Shown one piece after another: positions 9,060-17,544 of a stretch of 64,000 nt of DNA. This stretch comes from Streptomyces rubiginosohelvolus (GTDB taxonomy: Bacteria; Actinomycetota; Actinomycetes; Streptomycetales; Streptomycetaceae): contig NZ_BMTW01000001.1 of the NCBI RefSeq assembly GCF_014649875.1, positions 124,001 through 188,000 of the forward strand. The letters are read 5' to 3'. The position numbers and the translations under genes were made by a program. Below the pieces are notes generated by a model, which saw only the letters and a program-made list of their open reading frames with translations, was not told the origin of the DNA and ran no database searches. Numbering within the stretch: the first letter of the stretch is position 1; every line of letters begins with the position of its first letter.

Positions 9060-10253
9060 ATGACGACACGATCCCCTGCGGCCGGGCCCGCGACTGTGAC
9101 CGTGACCTGGGCCGGGGCGAACGCCCGGCGGCTGGCCCGGCAGCATCTCCACCCGGATGCCGCCGCCGTCGCATCGCCCTTCGCCGAGCCGGGCGACGCG
9201 GTGGCCTCCATGCTCGGCGCGCACGCCCAGGTGCTGTCGGCGGCCGAGCTGTCCGTGGGGCTGCGCGGGGCCGGGCTGACCCGCACGGACGTCCGTACGG
9301 CGCTGTGGACCGACCGGACCCTGGTCAAGACGTTCGGGCCGCGCGGCACGGTCCATCTCCTGCCCGCGGCGGACCTGCCCCGGTGGACCGGGGCCCTCTC
9401 CGCCGTACCGACGGGCCCGAACCCCTTCCCCAAGAACGCCCGGATGACCCCGGACCAGGTGGAGGCGGTCGTCGCGGCGGTCGGGGACGCGCTGACCGGG
9501 GCGGAGCTCACGATCGACGAGCTCTCCGACGAGGTCGTCGCGCGGACCGGGCCGTGGGCCGGGGACCTGGTGATGCCCGGGTTCCAGGCGATGTGGCCGC
9601 GCTGGCGGCAGGTCCTGCATCTGGCGGGGCACCGGGGTGCCCTCGCCTACGCCCCGAACCGGGGCCGGAAGGCGACGTACACGAACCCCGGATGCACCCC
9701 GCTGCCGGCCGTCGCGGCGTTGCCGGCCCTGATCGAGCGGTACCTGTACGCCTACGGACCGGCGACCCCCGCGCACGTCGCCCGGTGGCTCGCGGCGCCG
9801 AAGCGCTGGGCGGCCGAGCGGTTCGCCGCGCTGGCGGCCTCGGGGGCGATCGAGGAGGTGACGTTCGGGGAGGACGGGCCGGCGTGGGTGGTCGCGGGTG
9901 ACACGGACTTCCCGGACGCGCCGGTGCGGGGTGTGCGCCTGCTCCCCTACTTCGACGCGTTCACCATCGCCTCGGGCCCCCGCGAGCGGCTGTTCCCGGG
10001 CGCGGCGTGGGAGCGGGCTCTCGGCGGCGGGCAGGCGGGGAACTTCCCGGTGCTGCTGGTGGACGGCGTGGTGGCGGGCGTCTGGCACCAGCGCCGCTCG
10101 GGCCGCCGGATCGCGGTGACGGTGGAACCGCTGGAGCCGCTGTCCGGGGCGCGGCTGCGGGACCTGGAGGAGCAGGTGGAGCGGGTCGCCGCGATCATGG
10201 AGGGGACGGCGGAGCTGACGGTCGGCCCGGTGACGGTGGGGCCGCACGCCTAG
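9060..10253 (+). CDS. AlkZ/YcaQ-like winged-helix DNA glycosylase family protein (HTH_42)
   Basis: 397 residues with the tandem winged-helix architecture of the HTH_42 family. That family includes AlkZ, the streptomycete glycosylase that unhooks azinomycin crosslinks, and E. coli YcaQ. Family markers seen: GAHAQVLSAAEL near residue 53, LWTDRTLVKTFGPRGTVHLL near residue 80, and WVVAG with LLPYFDAFTIA in the C-terminal half. At the catalytic position AlkZ has Gln-x-Gln, while here the triplet is His55-Ala56-Gln57, an HxQ variant. Base excision of bulky or crosslinked lesions is therefore inferred, not shown. No biosynthetic cluster adjoins, so this is more likely a housekeeping member than a self-resistance gene. 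Confidence 0.75.
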   Translation: MTTRSPAAGPATVTVTWAGANARRLARQHLHPDAAAVASPFAEPGDAVASMLGAHAQVLSAAELSVGLRGAGLTRTDVRTALWTDRTLVKTFGPRGTVHLLPAADLPRWTGALSAVPTGPNPFPKNARMTPDQVEAVVAAVGDALTGAELTIDELSDEVVARTGPWAGDLVMPGFQAMWPRWRQVLHLAGHRGALAYAPNRGRKATYTNPGCTPLPAVAALPALIERYLYAYGPATPAHVARWLAAPKRWAAERFAALAASGAIEEVTFGEDGPAWVVAGDTDFPDAPVRGVRLLPYFDAFTIASGPRERLFPGAAWERALGGGQAGNFPVLLVDGVVAGVWHQRRSGRRIAVTVEPLEPLSGARLRDLEEQVERVAAIMEGTAELTVGPVTVGPHA

Positions 10254-10343
10254 GGGCGGGGGGTGCGTACGGGGGTGTGGCGCGGGGCGGGGTGAGGCGG
10301 GTTCGCGCAGGCGGAGGCGGGTGCGCGGGCGACGGCGGGCGCG

Positions 10344-10362
10344 CAGGCGGAGGCTCCGCCTG
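10344..10362. terminator. Short hairpin between convergent genes
   Basis: Near-perfect 9-base arms (CAGGCGGAG and CTCCGCCTG) between two convergent stops. The very short centre means an effective stem of about 7 bp. Probable bidirectional terminator. Confidence 0.5.
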
Positions 10363-10368
10363 TACGTC

Positions 10369-10815
10369 TCAGGGGCGCGGGTCGAAGCGGATCGCCATCG
10401 TGTCTCCGGCGATCACCACGAAGTCCCCTTCCTCGCACCGGATGACGGCCTGGAGCACCTCACCGCCGTCGTCCCTGACCTCCTGGGTGCCGACGACCGT
10501 CCACGCTCCCCCGTACGGCACCGGCGGCAGGAGCGCGGGCGGCGCGTGGTGCCACTGGCTCGCCGGTACGCACCAGTCGGGTAACCGCGGCCAACTGCCC
10601 GGAGTGACGTGCAGCGTCCGGTCGGAGGCGCAGGTCAGCAGGACGGACTGGTCCTCCGCGAGGACGAACTCGACGGCTTCGGGCGCGCCGGCCCGCCCCT
10701 CGGGCCGGTAGTAGACGCCGAGGACGGCGGTGATCCTGGCCCCCGTGAGCCAGTCGGCGTTGCCGTGCCGCGCGCGCCCGGCGGGCCCCGCACAGTCTTC
10801 CCTCTCCACGGTCAT
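10369..10815 (-). CDS. Hypothetical protein
   Basis: 148 residues from ATG 10815, preceded by a GGGAG ribosome site. No signal peptide or membrane helix. The protein looks like a small soluble beta-rich fold, with segments such as AVEFVLAEDQSVLLT and CEEGDFVVIAGD. I do not recognise a family. Convergent with the AlkZ-like gene and with 136 bases separating it from the upstream methyltransferase gene. Confidence 0.65.
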   Translation of the reverse strand: MTVEREDCAGPAGRARHGNADWLTGARITAVLGVYYRPEGRAGAPEAVEFVLAEDQSVLLTCASDRTLHVTPGSWPRLPDWCVPASQWHHAPPALLPPVPYGGAWTVVGTQEVRDDGGEVLQAVIRCEEGDFVVIAGDTMAIRFDPRP

Positions 10816-10951
10816 GCCCGCTCCCACTCCTTCACTGTGCCTGCCCTCGCAGGGTAGGACGGCGGCCCACACGATCCCGTTGCCTCCGGGACACGGCTGA
10901 ACTGACGTACGGAGTAAGCGGGTTGACCGGTGGTGCGGGATTCGGCCAACG

Positions 10952-11764
10952 TCACCGGGGCTTGCGGGCTTCGATCAGGAAGCGGGCGGTGCGGGCGGGG
11001 AACGGCCCCTCCGTCTCGATCTTCCGGTGCAGCGCGGCCAGTTGGGGGCGGTACTGCTCGACGGTGAAGCCGGGCACCATCCAGATCACCTTGCGCAGGA
11101 AGTAGACCACCGCGCCGATGTCGCGGAACTCGGTGCGCAGGCTCTCCGAGCGCAGGTCGACCACCTCCAGACCGGCCGCCGTCGCGGCGGCCCGCGCGTC
11201 CTCGGGGTGCCGGGCGCGACGGACCTCGGGCGGCTGCGGGCCGAGGAAGAACTCCACGAGTTCGAAGACGCTGGCCGGTCCGACCTGCTGGGAGAAGTAC
11301 GTACCGCCGGGGGTGAGCACGCGCGCGATCTCCTCCCACCACGTGGTGACCGGATGGCGGCTGACCACGAGGTCGAAGGCGGCGTCCCCGAAGGGCAGCG
11401 GCGGCTCGTCCTCGTCGGCGACGACGACCGCCCCGAGCGGGTGCAGCAGGGCGGTGGCGCGGGCGATGTTGGGCGGCCAGGCCTCCGTGGCCACGGTCAC
11501 CGGCGGCAGCTTCGGCGCCGAGGCCAGCACCTCGCCGCCCCCGGTCTGGAGGTCGAGCGCGGCGTGGGCCCGGCCGAGCCGGTCGGCCATGGCGCGGGCG
11601 TACCCCCAGGAGGGACGTTCCTCGGTGGCACGGCCGTCGAGCCAGGAGAAGTCCCACCCGTCCACGGACACGGCGTCGGCCTCGGCCACGAGGGCCTCGA
11701 ACCGGTCGCGGGAGGCCGTGGAGTCGAACGTGGGGGCGGAGTCGGGGGTGGCGGGTTCGGGCAT
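10952..11764 (-). CDS. Class I SAM-dependent methyltransferase
   Basis: 270-residue Rossmann-fold methyltransferase. Motif I is LDLQTGGGEVLA (residues 70-81), followed by an acidic loop VVADEDEPPLPFGDAAFDLVVSRH that fits motifs II-III. The C-terminal half has no recognisable acceptor-binding domain, so the substrate is unknown. ATG 11764 matches the start of the coding bias. It stands on the same strand as the hypothetical gene downstream but 136 bases away, so cotranscription is unclear. Confidence 0.82.
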   Translation of the reverse strand: MPEPATPDSAPTFDSTASRDRFEALVAEADAVSVDGWDFSWLDGRATEERPSWGYARAMADRLGRAHAALDLQTGGGEVLASAPKLPPVTVATEAWPPNIARATALLHPLGAVVVADEDEPPLPFGDAAFDLVVSRHPVTTWWEEIARVLTPGGTYFSQQVGPASVFELVEFFLGPQPPEVRRARHPEDARAAATAAGLEVVDLRSESLRTEFRDIGAVVYFLRKVIWMVPGFTVEQYRPQLAALHRKIETEGPFPARTARFLIEARKPR

Positions 11765-11834
11765 ACCGGAATCGTGTCAAACAGGCCCGGAGGACGCGAA
11801 CGGATTCCGCCGTGACCCGGGGGCTCGCCCTCGC

Positions 11835-12686
11835 TCAGCCGGCCAGGGCCCCCAGCAGCACTCCGGTCAGCGCACCGGCGATCATGAACGGGCCGAACGG
11901 GATGCCGGTCCTGCGCCCCGCCCGGCGCAGGAGGACGAGGGCGAGTCCGTACGCCGCCCCGAACAGGAATCCGGCGAACCCGCCCACGAACAGCACGGTC
12001 CAGCCGTACCAGCCGAGGGCGACGCCCAGGGCGAGGGCGAGCTTCACATCGCCGAAACCCATGCCGTTCGGGTTGATCAGGAAGAGCAGGAGGTAGAAGC
12101 CGCCGAGGGCCAGGCCGCCCAGCAGCCCGGAGGTCCAGGACCCGGCGTGCCCGGGGAGCAGGGCCGCCCCGCCGAGCAGCAGGACGGCCGCGGCCGCGAG
12201 GGGCAGGGTCAGCGGGTCGGGCAGCCGGTGGACCCGCCGGTCGACGACGGCGAGAAGCACGGCGACGGGGGCCAGCGCCAGCCACCCGACGAGCTCGGGC
12301 CGGGCCCCGGTGGCGGCGGCGAGCGCGACACAGACGAGGACGGTGGCGAGGGGGGCGAGGGTGGTGGGGGCGTAGGCGGGGGGTGTGGGGGTGTCCGTGG
12401 TCCGCGGTTCCGGGGCGGGCGCTTCCGAAGCCGGGGCTCCCGGGGCACCCGGGGCGGGCGCTTCCGAAGCCGGGGTTTCCGGGACCCGGGCGGCCGGGAC
12501 GGCACAAGGTGCGCACCGGGCCGGGCCGAGCCAGCCGCGGGCCGGGCCGGTGAGCGGGTGGCCTGCGGGGCACGCCGTGCGCCAGGGCTCCTCCGGCTCG
12601 ACGGCGAACCGGTAGGCGGCACGCGGGATCAGCAGTCCGGTGGCGGCACCCCAGACCGCGGCGAGGGCGAGCAGCACGGCGTCCAC
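11835..12686 (-). CDS. Type IV prepilin peptidase (A24 family)
   Basis: Membrane aspartic peptidase that cleaves leader peptides of Flp-type pilins and pseudopilins. The two catalytic aspartates are Asp149 in VVDRRVHRLPD and Asp213 in the family signature NGMGFGDVKLA. About seven to eight membrane helices. The N-terminal loop has Cys39, Cys58 and Cys61, a remnant of the cysteine motif of full-length enzymes. No methyltransferase activity should be assumed. Residues 72-92 are a low-complexity Pro/Ala/Glu repeat linker. It is the only prepilin peptidase in the window, so it should serve both the main Tad operon (21-33 kb) and the Flp-fusion protein at 15.5 kb. At 283 residues, length is normal. 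Confidence 0.9.
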   Translation of the reverse strand: MDAVLLALAAVWGAATGLLIPRAAYRFAVEPEEPWRTACPAGHPLTGPARGWLGPARCAPCAVPAARVPETPASEAPAPGAPGAPASEAPAPEPRTTDTPTPPAYAPTTLAPLATVLVCVALAAATGARPELVGWLALAPVAVLLAVVDRRVHRLPDPLTLPLAAAAVLLLGGAALLPGHAGSWTSGLLGGLALGGFYLLLFLINPNGMGFGDVKLALALGVALGWYGWTVLFVGGFAGFLFGAAYGLALVLLRRAGRRTGIPFGPFMIAGALTGVLLGALAG

Positions 12687-12810
12687 GGGGTGACCCTAAC
12701 GGGCCTCGGGACCCGGGGTCTTGGGTCCGGGGGCCCAGAGCGGCCGACCGGGACCCAAGCGTCGCGGTTCCGGGTCCGGGCGCGTCCGCCGGGGGCTACG
12801 GTCGGTGCCC

Positions 12811-13209
12811 ATGAGGACATGGCGCGATGGCGACGGGACGCTGACGGTCGGCACGGACCCGGGGGCCGGGGCAGGGGGGCAGGCGGTGCCGCTGCGGATA
12901 GCCGCCTCGTACCGGGCCCGTACCAAGGGGCTGCTCGGGCGGGACGGGATCGAGGGGGCGATGATGCTCACCCCGTGCGGGAGCGTGCACACCTTCCGGA
13001 TGCGGTTCCCCATCGATGTGGCGTACCTGGACCGGAAGTTCACGGTCCTGGCGGTCACCACGATGAAGCCCGGCCGCCTCGGGCTGCCCCGGCTGCGGGC
13101 CCGGCACGTGGTGGAGGCGGAGGCCGGGGCGATGGAGCGGTGGGGGGTACGGCCGGGCGTACGGCTGGAGCTGAAGGCGGCACCGGCCGCCGCGCCGGAA
13201 GCCGTCTAG
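12811..13209 (+). CDS. DUF192 family protein
   Basis: 132 residues from ATG 12811. Contains the DUF192 core: RARTKGLLGRDG, then the HTFRMRFPIDVAYLD segment and a C-terminal EAEAGAMERWGV. The family is a small beta-barrel protein of unknown biochemical function, frequently encoded beside Tad/Flp pilus genes in actinobacteria. Here it is divergent from the prepilin peptidase gene and its stop lies only 4 bases from that of the convergent glycosyltransferase. No signal peptide is visible, although many family members elsewhere have one. Confidence 0.82.
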   Translation: MRTWRDGDGTLTVGTDPGAGAGGQAVPLRIAASYRARTKGLLGRDGIEGAMMLTPCGSVHTFRMRFPIDVAYLDRKFTVLAVTTMKPGRLGLPRLRARHVVEAEAGAMERWGVRPGVRLELKAAPAAAPEAV

Positions 13210-13213
13210 GTGG

Positions 13214-14410
13214 CTACGGCGGGCCCGCGCCCAGCAGGGTCCAGGCGCCGTAGGCCGCTGACGCGCAGGCGAGGGCGGCGAGCACGGCGGCCGTGCGGCC
13301 CGTGGTGCGCAGCCGCAGCAGGGCCACGGCGGGCGGGAGCAGCAGCGGGAAGGCGGGCATCATCAGCCGCGGCCGGGAGCCGAAGTACCCCGCGCCGATC
13401 AGCGAGATGACGACGATCGTGATGGCGTAGACGAGCACGGGGAGCGGTTGCCGCTGCCGTACGCAGAGGACCACCAGCCACCCCAGCAGCCCGAGCGCCG
13501 CGCACAGTCCGAGGGCGGCGGGCCAGGGCAGCCCGGCGATGAAGGCGGCGAGCGCGCGGCCGCCGTCGATGTTGTTGCCCCACTGCGCCTGAACGTCGAA
13601 GTAGGCGACGGGGCTGCCCTCGCGTACGGCGACGAACACCACGTACGCAAGCCAGCCCAGCGGGGCGAGCGCCACGCCCGCGATCATCCGGGCGTTGCGG
13701 CGGAGCACCGGGCCGGCGCGGCGCTCGTCGCGGTACTCGCGTACGAGGGTGACGGCGGCGGTGATCGCCAGGGCCGCGATGAGGGCGGCCGCCGAGGGCC
13801 GGGTGAGCCCCGCGAGGACGCAGAGCGCGCCCGCAACGATCCAGCGGCCCTTGAGGACGGCGTACAGCGCCCAGGCGGCGAGCGCGGTGAACAGGGTCTC
13901 GGTGTACGCCATCGACTGGACGAACGCCGTCGGGTAGACGCCCCACAGCGCGGCCAGCACCACCCCCGTACGCCGTCCGCGCAGCTGGGAGCCGACGGCG
14001 AAGACGCCCCAGGCGGCGAGCAGCCCGGCGGTCCAGGCGACCAGGAGCCCGGCGCCGCCGAGGGTGAGCGGAGTCACGGCGGAGACGGCGCGTTCCAGGG
14101 CCGGGAGCAGCGGGAAGAACGCCAGATCGGAGTGGACCGAGCCGTCCGGGAGGGTGACGGTGTAGCGGTAGCCGTGCTCGGCGATGCGCTGATACCAGAC
14201 GGAGTCCCAGCGTCCGCTGAGCGGCCCCAGGGGGTCCTTCCCGGCGGCGGAGGCGGCCGCCCAGAAGGCCAGGAGCCCCACGGCCCGGGCGGCGGCGTAG
14301 ACCGCGAGCGCGGGCGCGGCGGCCCGGAACGCGGCGGCGACCCGGGACCCGCCGGGAGTGCGGGGTGCCGGGCCGGCGGGCGTCCGGGTGCGGAGCTGGT
14401 GATCGGACAT
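13214..14410 (-). CDS. GT-C glycosyltransferase, PIG-V/mannosyltransferase-like membrane protein
   Basis: 398-residue polytopic protein with roughly ten hydrophobic helices. After the first helix it carries GRWDSVWYQRIAEHGY, resembling the luminal catalytic loop of PIG-V-type, polyprenyl-phosphate-dependent mannosyltransferases, where the aspartate acts in catalysis. The sugar donor would be a polyprenyl-phosphate sugar on the outer face of the membrane. Acceptor unknown; glycosylation of exported proteins or lipids is plausible. It lies between the DUF192 gene and a hypothetical gene inside the first pilus-related island. Confidence 0.75.
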   Translation of the reverse strand: MSDHQLRTRTPAGPAPRTPGGSRVAAAFRAAAPALAVYAAARAVGLLAFWAAASAAGKDPLGPLSGRWDSVWYQRIAEHGYRYTVTLPDGSVHSDLAFFPLLPALERAVSAVTPLTLGGAGLLVAWTAGLLAAWGVFAVGSQLRGRRTGVVLAALWGVYPTAFVQSMAYTETLFTALAAWALYAVLKGRWIVAGALCVLAGLTRPSAAALIAALAITAAVTLVREYRDERRAGPVLRRNARMIAGVALAPLGWLAYVVFVAVREGSPVAYFDVQAQWGNNIDGGRALAAFIAGLPWPAALGLCAALGLLGWLVVLCVRQRQPLPVLVYAITIVVISLIGAGYFGSRPRLMMPAFPLLLPPAVALLRLRTTGRTAAVLAALACASAAYGAWTLLGAGPP

Positions 14411-14533
14411 ACGGCCGATTATGACGTCGGCGACGCGTACGCCGTGCCACGGGCAGCGCGGGGCCGGGCTTCCCGGCAGGGGTCCGGGCGGCCCAGGGCC
14501 TGCCCCGGACCGGCCGGTGGCCGACAGCGGTGC

Positions 14534-14573
14534 GGGCGGCCCCGGCCCCCCGTACGGGGGGCCGGGGCCGCCC
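14534..14573 (-). terminator. Perfect 40-base palindrome, terminator of upstream hypothetical gene
   Basis: 18-bp stem (14534-14551 with 14556-14573) with GTAC at its centre, 6 bases past the stop of the leftward gene ending at 14579. Confidence 0.88.
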
Positions 14574-14578
14574 GGCTC

Positions 14579-15175
14579 TCAGACGCCGCCCAGCACCTCG
14601 TTCCCGAACACCTTCCACGGCGACATCTCCACCGCTTCCGTCACCGCCAGCTGCGGGTGCCGGGCCGCGGTCTCGTCCCGTACGGCGACGGCGTCCGGCC
14701 AGGCCTCCAGGTGCGCGGCGCCCTCGATGACGACGCCGTCCCAGTCGGTGGCGGCCGTCGCGCCGGCCCGGTCGACGACGAAGCCGATGCACAGCACCGA
14801 GGCCCGTCCGACGGTCCGCCGGATGGCGCCCACCGCATGCTCCCGCTCCGGCTCGGGCAGCTCCCCCACGGAGAACTCGACGGCGACGACACCGGACCGG
14901 GCCCGCCGGATGCGCACCAGGAGGTCGAGACCCCCGTCGGTCCACAACCGGAACCCGACCTCGTGCAGCCGCTGGAGGCCGGCGAGGGACAGCAACTGCT
15001 CGCGGGTGACGGGCGAACGGGCCCCGAGGGACGCGGAGTCGAGATTGACGAGCACCGTGCGGCCGGTCACCGGGTGCTCCGGACGGAGCCCCTCGGCCTC
15101 CAGGTCGCCCAGCAGGGTTCGGGCGTCCAGCCGGGTCCAGCCGAGGTGGTACGAGTAGAAGAATCCGGCACCCAC
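14579..15175 (-). CDS. Hypothetical protein
   Basis: 198 residues if it starts at GTG 15175, where GGGGGTGGGC could serve as ribosome site; further upstream the frame runs through a tandem repeat and is unlikely to be coding. No signal peptide. Hydrophilic with alternating helix and strand segments (LVNLDSASLG, DLLVRIRRARSGVVAVEFSVGE, SVLCIGFVVD). I do not recognise a family. Divergent from the Flp-fusion gene, with which it shares a 311-bp promoter region. Confidence 0.6.
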   Translation of the reverse strand: MGAGFFYSYHLGWTRLDARTLLGDLEAEGLRPEHPVTGRTVLVNLDSASLGARSPVTREQLLSLAGLQRLHEVGFRLWTDGGLDLLVRIRRARSGVVAVEFSVGELPEPEREHAVGAIRRTVGRASVLCIGFVVDRAGATAATDWDGVVIEGAAHLEAWPDAVAVRDETAARHPQLAVTEAVEMSPWKVFGNEVLGGV

Positions 15176-15486
15176 CGACGCCCACCCCCATCGCTCTCGC
15201 TCCTCGCGGTCGCTCTCTTTCTTCGCGATCGCTCTCGCTACGTCGCGCGGCGTCGTGGTCGGCGACCCCCGGCACCCCCGAGCGTACTGAGCGGCGGCCG
15301 GGGCTGCGTGGGCCCACGGACCCACGGCCGACCCCAAGCGGAACGGCCACCGCGCCCCGGTGCAACACGCTTGACGTGCACCGGACTTGGGCCCGGCTTT
15401 GGGACCGGGGGCCCGGGCCACGGCAGCTTTCCGGCCGTACGCTCTCGGCCGTCGGCAACACGCGCGGGTCGAGGAGAGGGTGCACC
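15176..15486. other. Divergent promoter region of hypothetical and Flp-fusion genes
   Basis: 311 bases with no credible gene. The left end holds the 19-bp tandem repeats listed separately. The Flp-fusion gene's ribosome site GAGGAGAGGG lies near 15471-15480. No -10/-35 pair could be fixed by eye. Confidence 0.45.
15191..15247. repeat. Three tandem 19-bp repeats (iteron-like)
   Basis: Units at 15191-15209, 15210-15228 and 15229-15247. Each begins TCGCTCTC and ends in a CGCGR-type tail (first unit TCGCTCTCGCTCCTCGCGG). The exact 19-bp period in a divergent promoter region suggests repeated binding of a regulator, though simple slippage is also possible. Confidence 0.75.
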
Positions 15487-17526
15487 GTGAGCAGTGACGG
15501 GGGCGCAGACCGGGGCCGGGCCCGGGGAGACCGGAGCGCGGGGCACACACCGCTGGGACGCCACGGCATCGCCGGCTCCGGTGTCCCGTACCGACCCCAA
15601 CAGGGCAGCCGATTCTTCGCGTTGACCCGGAGCTGGGTGATCGGCGGCCTGGTCTACCTCGCCCTCGGGTTCGTTATGAGCCGGGTCCTGGTCGACCTGC
15701 TGGCCACCGAGGAGCGGCTGGAGACGTTCGGCTGGCGGCTGGCCCTGCTCCACCTGCCCGCCCTCGTCGTGACGCTGCTGACGGTCCTGGCGGCGACCCG
15801 CGTCCTCCCCGAGGAGCACCGCGAGTCCTCCCGCACGGTGTATCTGCTCGCGGCCCTGCCCGTACCGCTGGCCGGGCTGCTGTACGGCTTCGCCGTCGCG
15901 GGGGACGTCGTCGGGATCGAGGGCGTGCTCATGCCCGCCGTGTCACTGGCGGCGGGCGCGGCGTCGGGGGTGGCCGTCGACCGGCTGCTGGAGGAGCGCG
16001 CCACGCGCACCCCGGAGCCGCCCCGGTACGCGTACAACTGGCGGGACAGCGGCGCGACGGCGATGGAGTACCTGGGGCTCGTCGTCCTCGTCACGATGCT
16101 GATCGGCGCGATGGCGATGGCGGGTGTCGGCGGCAAGATCGGGGAGCGGCTGCGGTGCGCGATCAGCTCGATGGCCGGTGGCGGCGGCTCCTGTGCGTCC
16201 GGCGGCCAGGACCCCGAGGCGAAGCCGAAGACGGACGCGGACTACGAACCCAAGATGTGCCAGGTCTCCAGCATCTCGGACACGGCGGGCGGGAAGGTCA
16301 AGATCGGCTGGTTCGAGTGGGGCGAGGAGTACGGCTTCCAGCAGAAGGTCTCCCAGGCCAGCACCGATGTGAACGGCGACGGCACGGTCGACGGGAAGGA
16401 CAAGGTCGTCTCGATGACGTTCACCGACGCCGCGTCCGCCGGGGCCACCGCCAGCACCCCGGGCGTCAAGCTCGGCAGCCTGGGCAAGGCGGATGTCGAC
16501 ATCGGCGGCGGCATCAAGATCACCAACGGTGACACCTGGATCTTCGCGAGCGAGGAGGAGGCTCAGCAGATGCGGGACGACATCGAGGAGATGAAGATGT
16601 GGGAGACCTCCACCAAGCACAGCGGCGGCTACGGCGGCGGCTGGTACTCCGCGATGAAGTGGGCGGAGAAGAAGGAGGACATCGAGAAGAAGATCGGCGA
16701 CAAGAAGATCTCCTACTCGACCGTCGGCCTCAACGCCTACGCGGACGGCGGCCTCTCCGTCAAGGGCGGCGACGAGGACGAGCTGGGCGCGAAGCTGGGC
16801 GGCAAGGCGACGTTCTCGCCCGAGGTGACGATCACCAAGGACGATGTGAACGGCAATGAGTCGTCGACGTACACCGCGAAGCTCGAACTGGAGGGCAAGG
16901 CAGGCGGGAACGTGGGCCCGGTCAAGGGCACGGTGGGCGGCAAGCAGAACCGTACCGGCGCCATCACCGTCACCCGCGACCAGAAGACCGGGAAGATCGT
17001 CCGGATCGACATGACGCAGACGGTGGAGAGCGGTTCGACGTCCGCCAAGGTCGAGGTCGGCGGCGACAACGGCGAGAACGGCCAGGACAAGCGGGGCGGC
17101 AAGGGCAGCGCGTCGGACTCCTCGGGCGAGACGGGCATCGACGTCGTGACGAACTCGATCGTCTTCGGCAAGGACACGGACGCGGCGACCGAGGCCAAGC
17201 GGGGCATCGCGGAACAGTGGCTGGACGGCTCCGGCAACAACACGGCCCCCTTCGAGTACCTCTTCGGCGACAACGGCATGGAGAACCGCCCGGACGGCAA
17301 CGACCCGTTCCAGCAGCTGATGTTCGAGGACGGGCTGTCCAGCACCATGCGGTACACGGGCGAGAGCGACGCGCAGGAGTTCGGCTTCGAGATCTCGCTC
17401 GGGATGAGCCTCGGGTTCTCGCTCTCCACGGAGGAGAAGAAGGAGACGCTGACGGACGCACAGTTCCTCGGGGCGCCGCGGGGCGACGCGCGCACGTATC
17501 TTCCGTACAGCTACTGCGCGAACTGA
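15487..17526 (+). CDS. Multi-pass membrane protein with embedded Flp-type prepilin segment and large C-terminal domain
   Basis: 679 residues from GTG 15487 (GAGGAGAGGG upstream). Residues 48-163 contain about four membrane helices. After a cytosolic linker comes SGATAMEYLGLVVLVTMLIG (residues 188-207), which has exactly the Flp/TadE prepilin pattern: Gly189, then Glu at +5 and Tyr at +6, followed by one hydrophobic helix. The remaining ~460 residues are hydrophilic, Gly/Lys/Asp/Glu-rich and probably extracytoplasmic, with four cysteines including Cys224, Cys236 and one four residues before the end region. Cleavage by the prepilin peptidase at 12 kb would free a ~490-residue giant pilin-like product. 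No family recognised for the C-terminal domain. A lipoprotein gene follows within 20-70 bases, likely cotranscribed. Confidence 0.8.
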   Translation: MSSDGGADRGRARGDRSAGHTPLGRHGIAGSGVPYRPQQGSRFFALTRSWVIGGLVYLALGFVMSRVLVDLLATEERLETFGWRLALLHLPALVVTLLTVLAATRVLPEEHRESSRTVYLLAALPVPLAGLLYGFAVAGDVVGIEGVLMPAVSLAAGAASGVAVDRLLEERATRTPEPPRYAYNWRDSGATAMEYLGLVVLVTMLIGAMAMAGVGGKIGERLRCAISSMAGGGGSCASGGQDPEAKPKTDADYEPKMCQVSSISDTAGGKVKIGWFEWGEEYGFQQKVSQASTDVNGDGTVDGKDKVVSMTFTDAASAGATASTPGVKLGSLGKADVDIGGGIKITNGDTWIFASEEEAQQMRDDIEEMKMWETSTKHSGGYGGGWYSAMKWAEKKEDIEKKIGDKKISYSTVGLNAYADGGLSVKGGDEDELGAKLGGKATFSPEVTITKDDVNGNESSTYTAKLELEGKAGGNVGPVKGTVGGKQNRTGAITVTRDQKTGKIVRIDMTQTVESGSTSAKVEVGGDNGENGQDKRGGKGSASDSSGETGIDVVTNSIVFGKDTDAATEAKRGIAEQWLDGSGNNTAPFEYLFGDNGMENRPDGNDPFQQLMFEDGLSSTMRYTGESDAQEFGFEISLGMSLGFSLSTEEKKETLTDAQFLGAPRGDARTYLPYSYCAN

Positions 17527-17544
17527 ACGGCGGTGACGGAGTCG

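Noticed and set aside
9060..10253. Self-resistance gene of a genotoxin cluster
   Set aside because: No biosynthetic genes are adjacent; homologues are widespread as housekeeping genes.
12385..12615. Plus-strand Gly/Ala repeat protein within the peptidase gene
   Set aside because: It is the opposite-strand reading of the peptidase's Pro/Ala linker, with no ribosome site or continuation.
15176..15550. N-terminal extension of the hypothetical gene at 14579-15175
   Set aside because: The extension would translate the 19-bp tandem repeats into a Arg/Glu repeat and has no start with ribosome site.
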